64,000 nucleotides of DNA from contig NZ_JXAG01000050.1 of the NCBI RefSeq assembly GCF_000814905.1, forward strand, positions 186,001-250,000. Reading direction: 5' to 3'. The position numbers and the translations under genes were made by a program. The notes below the pieces were generated by a model, which saw only the letters and a program-made list of their open reading frames with translations, made no database searches and was not told the DNA's origin. Below, one piece after another: positions 49,754-56,625 of the stretch. Numbering within the stretch: position 1 is the first letter of the stretch; each line of letters begins with the position of its first letter. The DNA is from Enterobacter sp. Bisph1. Lineage in GTDB: Bacteria > Pseudomonadota > Gammaproteobacteria > Enterobacterales > Enterobacteriaceae.

Positions 49754-51799
49754 ATGTCGGTCACCAATCCCTTCTTTTCTGCCAGCACGTTGCCTTATCA
49801 GGCGCCGCCCTTCGATGCCATTACCGAGGACGACTACCGTCCGGCGTTTGATGAGGGGATACGGCAAAAACGCGCCGAGATCGCCGCTATTATAGAAAAT
49901 CCCGCCGCGGCGGATTTTACTAATACGCTACTGGCGCTGGAACAAAGCGGTGCGCTGCTCACCCGCGTCAGCAGCGTCTTTTTTGCCATGACCTCCGCCC
50001 ATACCAATAATTTCCTGCAACAGCTGGAGGAGGCGATTTCCACTGAACTCGCCGAACTGGCGAACGATATCTATCTCAATGATGCGCTATTTGCCCGTGT
50101 GGATGCGGTATGGCAACAGCGAGAAACTCTGGGGCTGGATGCAGAATCCCGGCGTCTGCTGGAGAAAACCCATCAGCGCTTTGTACTGGCGGGGGCGACG
50201 CTGAGCGCAGAGGATAAAGCCACGCTGAAAGCACTGAATACCGAAGCGGCGACCTTAACCAGCCAGTTTAATCAGCGTTTATTAGCGGCTGATAAAGCGG
50301 GGGGGCTGGTGGTCGATAATGTGCAGCAGCTTGAGGGGTTAAGCGCCGACGACATTGCTGCCGCCGCCGAGGCGGCGAAGGCGAAAGGGCTGGATAACCG
50401 CTGGCTACTAACGCTGCAAAATACCACCCAGCAACCAGCGCTGGCGGCGCTACGCTCACGCCAGACGCGTGAAAAGCTGTTTATGGCCAGTTGGTTGCGC
50501 ACCGAGCATAACGACGTCAACGACACCCGCGCGATTGTGTTGCGGTTGGTACAGTTACGCGCAAAACAGGCACAGCTTATCGGTTTTGACGATTTCGCCA
50601 GCTGGACCATCGCCGATCAGATGGCGGGAACACCGCAGGCGGCGCTGGACTTTATGCGCCATATCGCCCCCGCCGCCCGCGCTCGTGCGGAACGTGAACT
50701 GGCAGATATCCAACAGCTTATCGACGCGCAGCAGGGGGATTTTAGCGCCCGGCCCTGGGACTGGGCGTTTTATGCCGAACAGGTGCGACGGGCCAAATAT
50801 TCGCTGGATGAATCGCAAATCAAACCCTACTTCGCGCTGGATAATGTGCTGACCAATGGCGTCTTTTGGGCGGCGAGCGAGCTGTTTGGTCTTCATTTCA
50901 AGGAGCGATTTGATATTCCGGTCTATCAACAAGATGTGCGCGTTTGGGAGATTTTTGATGCCAATGGCGCAGGTCTGGCGCTCTATTACGGTGATTTTTT
51001 TGCTCGCGATTCGAAAAGCGGCGGCGCCTGGATGGGCAACTTCATTGAGCAGTCCACCCTGAATGGCACGCAACCGGTGATTTATAACGTCTGCAATTTT
51101 CAGCAACCCGTAGCCGGACAGACGGCGCTGCTCTCCTGGGATGATGTGATAACACTGTTCCACGAGTTTGGTCATACGCTGCATGGGCTGTTTGCCAGCC
51201 AGCGTTATGCCAGCCTTTCCGGCACTAATACCCCGCGCGACTTTGTCGAGTTCCCCTCGCAGATTAACGAACACTGGGCCAGCCAGCCGCAGGTCTTCGC
51301 CCACTATGCGCACCATTACCAAAGCGGCGAACCGATGCCGGACGCGCTGCGCGAGAAAATGTTGCGCGCCACGCAGTTCAATAAAGGGTACGACATGACG
51401 GAACTGCTCAGCGCCGCGCTGCTGGATATGAACTGGCATACGCTCGCCGCAGATACAACCATCAGCGATGTTGATAGTTTCGAGGCTGAGGCGTTGCGTA
51501 AAGAGCACCTTGATTTGCCCGCCGTCCCGCCGCGCTATCGCAGCAGCTATTTCGCCCATATCTTCGGCGGCGGCTATGCGGCAGGTTATTATGCTTATCT
51601 GTGGACGCAAATGCTGGCTGATGACGGATACCAATGGTTTGTCGAACAGGGCGGTTTGACGCGCGAGAACGGACAGCGTTTTCGCGAGGCCATTTTGTCC
51701 CGCGGTAACAGCGAGGATCTGTCGGCGCTGTATCGCCAGTGGCGCGGTCACGATCCGCGTATCGAACCGATGTTGAAAAACCGTGGGCTAAGCGATTAA
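49754..51799 (+). CDS. dcp: Peptidyl-dipeptidase Dcp
   Basis: Dcp is an M3-family zinc peptidase that removes dipeptides from peptide C-termini, mainly in cytoplasmic peptide turnover. The 681-residue protein has the zinc motif HEFGHTLH at about residue 470 and the downstream glutamate ligand in the FVEFPSQINEHW block. Length and sequence match E. coli Dcp (681 aa). An AGGAG ribosome site precedes the ATG. It is divergent from ydfG. Confidence 0.95.
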   Translation: MSVTNPFFSASTLPYQAPPFDAITEDDYRPAFDEGIRQKRAEIAAIIENPAAADFTNTLLALEQSGALLTRVSSVFFAMTSAHTNNFLQQLEEAISTELAELANDIYLNDALFARVDAVWQQRETLGLDAESRRLLEKTHQRFVLAGATLSAEDKATLKALNTEAATLTSQFNQRLLAADKAGGLVVDNVQQLEGLSADDIAAAAEAAKAKGLDNRWLLTLQNTTQQPALAALRSRQTREKLFMASWLRTEHNDVNDTRAIVLRLVQLRAKQAQLIGFDDFASWTIADQMAGTPQAALDFMRHIAPAARARAERELADIQQLIDAQQGDFSARPWDWAFYAEQVRRAKYSLDESQIKPYFALDNVLTNGVFWAASELFGLHFKERFDIPVYQQDVRVWEIFDANGAGLALYYGDFFARDSKSGGAWMGNFIEQSTLNGTQPVIYNVCNFQQPVAGQTALLSWDDVITLFHEFGHTLHGLFASQRYASLSGTNTPRDFVEFPSQINEHWASQPQVFAHYAHHYQSGEPMPDALREKMLRATQFNKGYDMTELLSAALLDMNWHTLAADTTISDVDSFEAEALRKEHLDLPAVPPRYRSSYFAHIFGGGYAAGYYAYLWTQMLADDGYQWFVEQGGLTRENGQRFREAILSRGNSEDLSALYRQWRGHDPRIEPMLKNRGLSD

Positions 51800-51842
51800 G
51801 CGGCGAGAACTGCTTTAAAAAGTTACATAACCCGTAGGGTCA

Positions 51843-51871
51843 TTGACCTCCCGGATCGCGACAAATAACGT
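51843..51871 (+). promoter_or_regulatory. Candidate sigma-70 promoter of the 51.9-kb RNA
   Basis: TTGACC (51843-51848), a 17-bp spacer and TAACGT (51866-51871). The expected transcription start is near 51878. Confidence 0.5.
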
Positions 51872-51877
51872 AGAAGA

Positions 51878-52033
51878 TGGTGATGAATCCCCCTGCGCGG
51901 AGGGGCTACCAGTCATACCTTTTTGGGGTGAAAGCGGGTTCTGCGGGCTGGCGCAGACTCACCGGGAGGCACCCGGCATCACCGTAGCTCGCTCGGCCAG
52001 AGGCCTGTTGTTGTCCAGGCCTCTGGCTTTTTT
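51878..52033 (+). ncRNA. Candidate structured small RNA, about 156 nt
   Basis: A 7-bp helix GGTGATG (51879-51885) with CATCACC (51977-51983) would close a multi-branch domain. It holds hairpins at 51889-51905 (CCCCT/AGGGG), 51940-51957 (TCTGCG/CGCAGA) and 51962-51976 (CCGGG/CCCGG). A 12-bp terminator hairpin with a T6 tail follows at 51996-52033. The predicted start of the upstream promoter coincides with the first base of the closing helix. No ORF of note lies inside. I do not recognise the family. The architecture could be a trans-acting RNA or, less likely, a riboswitch aptamer with no directly attached gene. Confidence 0.6.
51996..52033 (+). terminator. Strong terminator of the 51.9-kb RNA
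   Basis: GCCAGAGGCCTG/CAGGCCTCTGGC, a 12-bp perfect stem with an 8-nt loop, is followed by TTTTTT. Confidence 0.92.
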
Positions 52034-52242
52034 CTTAAAATGCTGCCGCTTAAGGCGCTGTTTTAACCCGTTTTCGTTGTGAAAATGCGGGCCACTTCAC
52101 ATTTCCTCACGTAGCGTAATCCCTTCCGGTAAGCCAGATTAAAAGATCTCCTTTTACAGCTTAACTTTACGTGGCATTGCGCAGGCATTCAGTAAGTGGC
52201 TGTGTTAATGTCGAAGGCTATTTTGCAACAGAGGTAACCGAC

Positions 52243-52461
52243 ATGACCAAAAATGTAGTGGTAATACGCGCCGGTGGTAAGGTTGAAAACGTGACCGTGG
52301 AAGATGATGCTAAATCGGTCACGTTGAAAAATGAGCAGAGCTCGTTTCTTGAAATTCCTATTGAGCCATGGGAGCTCGACGGTGAAACCTTCCTCGTTGC
52401 CCGCTTTTCTGACCTGGTAAGCCAGCAGGAAACGGAACAAGCCATCCGTAAATTCTATTGA
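52243..52461 (+). CDS. Hypothetical 72-residue protein
   Basis: The ORF starts at the ATG at 52243 behind a GAGG ribosome site and ends just before a terminator. The protein is acidic, soluble and short (MTKNVVVIRAGGKVENVTVE at its N-terminus), with a predicted beta-rich first half and a helical C-terminus (SQQETEQAIRKFY). There is no signal peptide, membrane segment or cysteine. I recognise no family. It lies between the sRNA candidate and the GvpU-like gene, in a region where E. coli carries ydeJ-ydeI-dgcZ. Confidence 0.7.
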   Translation: MTKNVVVIRAGGKVENVTVEDDAKSVTLKNEQSSFLEIPIEPWELDGETFLVARFSDLVSQQETEQAIRKFY

Positions 52462-52466
52462 TCATT

Positions 52467-52487
52467 CACCGCCTGCGGGCGGTTTTT
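52467..52487 (+). terminator. Terminator after the 72-codon gene
   Basis: ACCGCC-TGCG-GGCGGT is followed by TTTT, 7 bp after the stop codon. It makes the next gene a separate or read-through unit. Confidence 0.8.
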
Positions 52488-52506
52488 GCCGTATTCGGAG
52501 ATGCCA

Positions 52507-52932
52507 ATGGAAAATGAACATAACCTTTCAGACGCCGCCGCGCCCACCGTTAGCACCCAGGATAGCGCATTATCGCATCTGGTTTCCTGCGCTAACCTTG
52601 GTGCGGGGATGGTGGTTACGCTGGTGGTCGGTGGGCAGGTTGTTGCCGGTGAGCTGGTGTCCGGTCAGGAATATGCGTTATATACCGCCAAATCAATCCG
52701 CTCGATTGAGGGTGATGGAGATCTGAAAAACTCCATCGCGCTTTTCTTTGACGGTCTGGCGAATGATTATCGCGTGGAAGAGGGACACGATATTCCTCTG
52801 CACTATTTGCATATTAAAGATCCGTCGTGGATGACGGGTAATGGCGGATGGACAAGCGTCAAAGGCACTATATTGCGCGTGCATATTGCCAAGGTGAGCG
52901 GGTTCTCTTTAGGGAAAGCGAAAAACGCCTGA
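52507..52932 (+). CDS. GvpU-like (gas vesicle accessory family) protein
   Basis: The 141-residue protein follows the GvpU pattern: a GMVVTLVVGGQVVAGELVSG block (about 32-51), YALYT, an acidic middle, a LHYLHIKD strand and a C-terminal ILRVHIAKVSGFSLG segment. GvpU proteins accompany gas vesicle clusters in Bacillus-type operons, yet no other gvp gene is in this window, so its role here is unknown. I use the ATG at 52507, six bases after GGAG; the frame opens seven codons earlier. A terminator follows at 52947. Confidence 0.65.
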   Translation: MENEHNLSDAAAPTVSTQDSALSHLVSCANLGAGMVVTLVVGGQVVAGELVSGQEYALYTAKSIRSIEGDGDLKNSIALFFDGLANDYRVEEGHDIPLHYLHIKDPSWMTGNGGWTSVKGTILRVHIAKVSGFSLGKAKNA

Positions 52933-52946
52933 ATAATGATTTTCAT

Positions 52947-52970
52947 AAGGGCCTCGCCAGAGGCCCTTTC
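52947..52970 (+). terminator. Terminator after the GvpU-like gene
   Basis: AAGGGCCTC-GCCA-GAGGCCCTT, a 9-bp perfect stem, begins 14 bp after the stop codon and runs into TTCT. Confidence 0.75.
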
Positions 52971-53309
52971 TATAAAACGCTTTTAGGCCAGCGCCTTCTT
53001 CGTGCTTCCGGAAGACAGGATCTCACCGTCATTCTTGTGCCACACAACGAGCAAATTGCCCCGTGGGGTAAATGTTGGCCTGGCGAGAAAGTGGTAAATA
53101 AAAACTTGTTGTTGTTGCAAACCGGGCACGTGAATTTGATGTTGGGGATATCCCCTCCCGCCGGTGAAGTGGAAATCAGACGTTAACACAAACTTTTTGC
53201 CCGGAAAGATATATCGTCTGTAATTTCAATAGCAAAAGCATTTTGTTACCAGCAAAACGTTTCGATGTAATCCATTACATAATTGGCTGTTGCGCAAAGT
53301 TTATCCGCA

Positions 53310-53326
53310 CGTTTAGATTTTATTTA
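53310..53326 (+). promoter_or_regulatory. PhoP box upstream of the mgrR candidate
   Basis: CGTTTA-GATTT-TATTTA fits (G/T)GTTTA-N5-(G/T)GTTTA. A TAACAT -10 element begins 12 bp after it (53339-53344), the standard class II PhoP spacing. Confidence 0.65.
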
Positions 53327-53350
53327 GGAAGGCATTGTTAACATACGTCC

Positions 53351-53442
53351 CTGTCCACGAAGCACTAGCAAGCGTTTGGACGTAGAACAATATTGATTTA
53401 TCCATGCAAGCATTGACCGCCTTTTAAGGGCGGTTTTTTTTT
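53351..53442 (+). ncRNA. mgrR: MgrR small RNA candidate
   Basis: From the PhoP box and -10 the start falls near 53351, and an intrinsic terminator (ACCGCC/GGCGGT with T9) ends at 53442, giving about 92 nt. E. coli MgrR (98 nt) is a PhoP-activated, Hfq-binding RNA that lowers eptB and other mRNAs, and it is encoded next to mgtS. Here the candidate also sits beside mgtS, converging with it. I cannot recall the E. coli sequence well enough to align it, so the name rests on position, box and size. Confidence 0.6.
53414..53442 (+). terminator. Terminator of the mgrR candidate
   Basis: ACCGCC (53416-53421) pairs with GGCGGT (53429-53434), followed by a run of nine T, a typical Hfq-RNA tail. Confidence 0.88.
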
Positions 53443-53462
53443 GGCATTTGGACAGCACACCC

Positions 53463-53500
53463 AAAAAGAAAAGGCCCCTTACGTGGTTGCGCAAGGGGCC
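53463..53500 (-). terminator. Terminator of mgtS
   Basis: GGCCCCTT/AAGGGGCC with a 12-nt loop (53473-53500) is followed on the minus strand by TTTTCTTTTT. Confidence 0.82.
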
Positions 53501-53527
53501 ATATCGGCGGGGGATTATCAACGTTCA

Positions 53528-53623
53528 TCAGTCATCCCATTTGTGGCTGAAATAAGCAGCAAGGAACCCAAAAAAAACTATCACACCCAGTACAGTTATA
53601 AAAACATACATATTTGCCAGCAT
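53528..53623 (-). CDS. mgtS: Small inner-membrane protein MgtS (31 aa)
   Basis: A 31-codon ORF begins MLANMYVFITV and ends AAYFSHKWDD, which is the E. coli MgtS (YneM) pattern, identical over the last ten residues. A GGAGAG ribosome site lies 8 bp before the ATG. MgtS is induced by low magnesium through PhoPQ, stabilises the MgtA transporter against FtsH and also acts on PitA. It is transcribed toward the mgrR candidate and has its own terminator 28 bp after the stop codon. Confidence 0.92.
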   Translation of the reverse strand: MLANMYVFITVLGVIVFFGFLAAYFSHKWDD

Positions 53624-53729
53624 CTTAACTCTCCATTTAATTAACCCACGTAGATCTCCTGAATAAATTTTTTAGTTGCTGTGAAGAAAGATAGCCCGTG
53701 CAACCTCAATAAAGGATGAATGGTTTGTA

Positions 53730-54713
53730 TTATTTCGCCGGTACGCTGTGTTTTTTGCGGTACGCCGCAGGAGAAACGCCGCGTTGCTGCTGAAAGTGAT
53801 GGCGCAGGGAGGCGGCGGTGGCGAAGCCGCTCTGTGCGGCAATCAGCTCAATGCGCATGGGTGAATGGATCAGTAATTCTTCCGCACGTCGCAAACGGGC
53901 CTGTAATAACCAGCGCGCGGGCGTGGTGCCGGTTGATTCCTCGAAGCGGCGTAAAAAAGTGCGTGGGCTCATTCCTGTTTGCTGCGCCAGCGAGGCGACA
54001 GTGTGATGCTCGGCTAAATGCAGATGCAGAAAATCGAACAGCTGTCCCAGCCTCTGGCTTTCACGCGTGCGGGCGACCGGCCTTGAAAGCTGCTGGGTTT
54101 GCGAGCCGTCCCGGTGCGGTTGTACCACCAGACGCCGGGCGACATTATTCGCCACTTCAATACCAAAATCTTCGCGCACCACATGTAGACATAAATCAAT
54201 GCCCGCCGCGCTGCCCGCCGAGGTCATCACATTGCCCTCATCGTAATAGAGCGCATCCTCCAGCACGACAACCGCCGGATACGCCTCGCGCAGCATCGTC
54301 GTATAGCGCCAGTGGGTGGTGGCTTTGCGGCCGTTAAGCAAACCGGCTGCCGCCAGCACAAACACCCCGGAACAGATAGAGATAATCCGACAGCCGCGCT
54401 GCCAGGCATCATGCAGCGCTGCGCAAAGCGCCGGGGGGACAGTTGTATTCGCACCGCGCCAGCCGGGTACCACAATGGTATCTGCCTGCGCCAGAAGTTC
54501 CAGCCCGCCCTCCGTCATAATGCGGATGCCGCCCGTCGCGCGCAGTTCGCCCTCATCCACGGCGGCGACGGCAAAGGTGTACCAGTTATCCCCCAGTTCC
54601 GGGCGCGGTAAACCGAAAATTTCCACCGCAACGCCAAATTCAAAAGTACACAGCCCATCATAGGCCAGCGCGACGACGCGGTGACGGGCAGGGGAATGTC
54701 GTAAAGTTGTCAT
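53730..54713 (-). CDS. ftrA: FtrA-like GATase1/AraC transcriptional regulator
   Basis: The 327-residue protein has an N-terminal DJ-1/PfpI-like domain (VVALAYDGLCTFEFGVAVEIFG at its start, quoted here as residues about 12-30, with the SGVFVLAAAGLL block and its cysteine in SICSG) and a C-terminal AraC domain with two helix-turn-helices (VASLAQQTGMSPRTFLRRF and AAQSGFATAASLRHHF). It probably controls the divergent rhodanese 88 bp away. Start: ATG at 54713 (MTTLRHSP) with AGGATA; an ATG seven codons upstream lacks a ribosome site. Confidence 0.82.
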   Translation of the reverse strand: MTTLRHSPARHRVVALAYDGLCTFEFGVAVEIFGLPRPELGDNWYTFAVAAVDEGELRATGGIRIMTEGGLELLAQADTIVVPGWRGANTTVPPALCAALHDAWQRGCRIISICSGVFVLAAAGLLNGRKATTHWRYTTMLREAYPAVVVLEDALYYDEGNVMTSAGSAAGIDLCLHVVREDFGIEVANNVARRLVVQPHRDGSQTQQLSRPVARTRESQRLGQLFDFLHLHLAEHHTVASLAQQTGMSPRTFLRRFEESTGTTPARWLLQARLRRAEELLIHSPMRIELIAAQSGFATAASLRHHFQQQRGVSPAAYRKKHSVPAK

Positions 54714-54801
54714 TATCCTGGTGTTATCTGGCATAGAAGGGGGCAGCGTGGTTGTCCTGTGTTAGTTAAATTAGTGTTAACACAAACAAGGAGAAAAGAC
54801 G

Positions 54802-55215
54802 ATGAGCTATGTAACCGAAATCCCGGCAGCTGCACCTGAAGATGCCGTTAGCCATTTTTTACACCGCCTGCGCCTGGAAACCGACTGTGCCGATGTCCAT
54901 CATGCTATGACCCACAACCAGCAGGATTTTGTGTTACTGCATGTGGTCGGCAGCCCGGAGACGTTTGCTCGTCGTCACCTGCCAGGCGCGCTGCATTTGC
55001 CCCATAGCTTGATTACGGCAGAACGGATGGCCCAGTGGCCGGCCGATACGCTGTTTGTGGTTTATTGCGCCGGGCCGCATTGCAACGGTGCCGACCGCGC
55101 GGCGCTGAAGCTGGCGCGTCTGGGGCTGTCCGTAAAAATTATGCCTGGCGGCATCACCGGCTGGGAAGATGAAGGTTATCCCTTCGCGACACGCGAAAAC
55201 GCGACAACCCTGTAA
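54802..55215 (+). CDS. Rhodanese-like sulfurtransferase
   Basis: The 137-residue protein is a single rhodanese domain with the active-site cysteine loop VYCAGPHCNGA (cysteine at about 92) and the C-terminal GGITGWEDEGYP motif. It would carry sulfane sulfur as a cysteine persulfide, or act as a thiol-stress or detoxification enzyme. No signal peptide is present, so it is cytosolic. An AAGGAG site precedes the ATG. Divergence from the FtrA-like regulator suggests a regulator-target pair; the next gene is a methionine-synthase-like enzyme. Confidence 0.87.
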   Translation: MSYVTEIPAAAPEDAVSHFLHRLRLETDCADVHHAMTHNQQDFVLLHVVGSPETFARRHLPGALHLPHSLITAERMAQWPADTLFVVYCAGPHCNGADRAALKLARLGLSVKIMPGGITGWEDEGYPFATRENATTL

Positions 55216-55311
55216 GCATTTCTTTCAACTTCACGGCGCGTAAATGAATTTTTTTCATGTGCCGTGAAATTTTCTCGTTTGCGACAACCCTTCCACTGTG
55301 CCATTTTGTTT

Positions 55312-55335
55312 GGACATTTAGACATCCAGAAGTCT
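55312..55335. promoter_or_regulatory. MetJ operator: three tandem met boxes
   Basis: Three contiguous 8-bp units, GGACATTT, AGACATCC and AGAAGTCT, match the AGACGTCT met box at 5, 6 and 7 of 8 positions in exact register. The array overlaps a possible promoter (TTGGAC at 55310, TCTAAA at 55333) of the MetE-like gene. Confidence 0.78.
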
Positions 55336-55399
55336 AAAAATTCAAATAATGAATTATCACGCCGGGCAATCATCTGCCCCGGCGCAGGAGGAGAGTTCC

Positions 55400-56503
55400 A
55401 TGCAGCGACATCAGGCCCCGTTCCGTGCAGACGTAGTCGGCAGTTTCTTACGCCCGGATATCATCAAACAGGCGCGTCAGCAGTTTGCCCAGGGAGAAAT
55501 TAGTGCTCATCAACTCCGTAGCGTTGAAGATGAAGCGATTCGTCAGGTGGTTGAGCAGCAGTGTGCCTGCGGTCTGCATGTGGTGACCGACGGTGAGTTC
55601 CGCCGCGCCTGGTGGCATTTTGACTTTTTTGATGGGCTACAAGGCGTGGAGCGCTACGATGCCGAAAAAGGTATTCAGTTTAATGGTGTACAAACCAAAG
55701 CCCACGGTGTGCGCGTTACGGGTAAGCTGGGCTTCGGCAATCATCCGATGCTGGAAGATTTTCGTTATCTGAAAAGCATTAGCGGCACTGCACAGCCCAA
55801 GATGACTATCCCCAGCCCAAGCGTGCTGCATTTCCGCGGCGGTCGTAAAGATATTGATGCCGCTGTCTACCCGCATTTAGATGATTATTTTAACGATCTG
55901 GCGACGACCTGGCGCGATGCAATCCACGCCTTTTATGCCGCCGGCTGCCGCTATCTGCAGCTGGACGATACGGTCTGGGCCTATCTCTGCTCCGACGAGC
56001 AGCGCCGCCAAATTCGTGAACGTGGTGACGATCCGGATGAACTGGCGCGCATTTATGCCCGGGTTATCAATCAGGCGCTGGCGGACAAACCCGAGGATCT
56101 TACCGTCGGTCTGCATGTATGCCGCGGTAACTTCCGTTCAACCTGGATCTCCGAAGGCGGCTACGAGCCGGTAGCGGAAGTGCTGTTCGGTAGCGTCAAT
56201 GTTGACGCGTTTTTCCTCGAATATGACAACGATCGTTCCGGTGACTTTGCGCCGCTGCGTTTCGTCCGTCCGGGTAAACAGCAGGTGGTGCTGGGGCTTA
56301 TCACCACCAAAAACGGCGAGCTGGAGAATCCTGAAGGGGTAAAAGCGCGTATCGAGGAAGCGGCGAAGTTTGTCGATATCAACCAGATTTGCCTTAGCCC
56401 GCAGTGCGGTTTTGCCTCAACGGAAGAGGGCAATACCCTGACGCCCGCCCAGCAGTGGGACAAAGTGCGGCTGGTAACCACTATCGCTGAACAAGTGTGG
56501 TAA
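55400..56503 (+). CDS. Cobalamin-independent methionine synthase-like protein (MetE C-terminal/YxjG family)
   Basis: The 367-residue protein is the MetE C-terminal barrel alone, as in YxjG/YxjH and related proteins, without the N-terminal tetrahydrofolate-polyglutamate domain. The barrel shows DVVGSFLRP, VTDGEFRR, LQLDDTVWA and GLHVCRGN, in which the H and C are zinc ligands of MetE-type enzymes, plus LSPQCGFAS with the second cysteine. It probably transfers methyl groups to a thiol, perhaps homocysteine, from an unidentified donor. A perfect AGGAGG site precedes the ATG at 55400. Upstream met boxes support a role in methionine supply. Confidence 0.88.
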   Translation: MQRHQAPFRADVVGSFLRPDIIKQARQQFAQGEISAHQLRSVEDEAIRQVVEQQCACGLHVVTDGEFRRAWWHFDFFDGLQGVERYDAEKGIQFNGVQTKAHGVRVTGKLGFGNHPMLEDFRYLKSISGTAQPKMTIPSPSVLHFRGGRKDIDAAVYPHLDDYFNDLATTWRDAIHAFYAAGCRYLQLDDTVWAYLCSDEQRRQIRERGDDPDELARIYARVINQALADKPEDLTVGLHVCRGNFRSTWISEGGYEPVAEVLFGSVNVDAFFLEYDNDRSGDFAPLRFVRPGKQQVVLGLITTKNGELENPEGVKARIEEAAKFVDINQICLSPQCGFASTEEGNTLTPAQQWDKVRLVTTIAEQVW

Positions 56504-56548
56504 CCGCGCCGCGCAATACATAAGGTCTGATGGGAACATTATTATACC

Positions 56549-56580
56549 AGGCCGCAACGCACAGGTTGCGGCCTCTTTTT
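56549..56580 (+). terminator. Terminator after the MetE-like gene
   Basis: AGGCCGCAAC/GTTGCGGCCT with a 6-nt loop is followed by CTTTTT. Confidence 0.9.
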
Positions 56581-56625
56581 CGCCGCAATGAGCTGCGCAA
56601 GACACTCGTCTGCTGAGTAAGAGGA

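Larger units (their letters stand above)
51800..52242. other. Gene-free region after dcp, occupied by an sRNA candidate
   Basis: The first 234 bases contain a promoter-like sequence, a folded RNA candidate and a strong terminator. The remaining 209 bases hold only the presumed promoter of the 72-codon gene. Confidence 0.6.

Noticed and set aside
50555..51751. 398-codon minus-strand ORF inside dcp
   Set aside because: Antisense shadow of dcp, whose M3 peptidase frame is clear.
52983..53189. 68-codon minus-strand ORF opposite the region after the GvpU-like gene
   Set aside because: It would start at GTG without a ribosome site, its sequence resembles no family I know, and it ends next to the GvpU terminator. 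Codon use is compatible with coding but not convincing.
53624..53729. A PhoP box in front of mgtS
   Set aside because: Only a poor half-match is present on the minus strand. Control by PhoP is expected from E. coli but not shown by this sequence.
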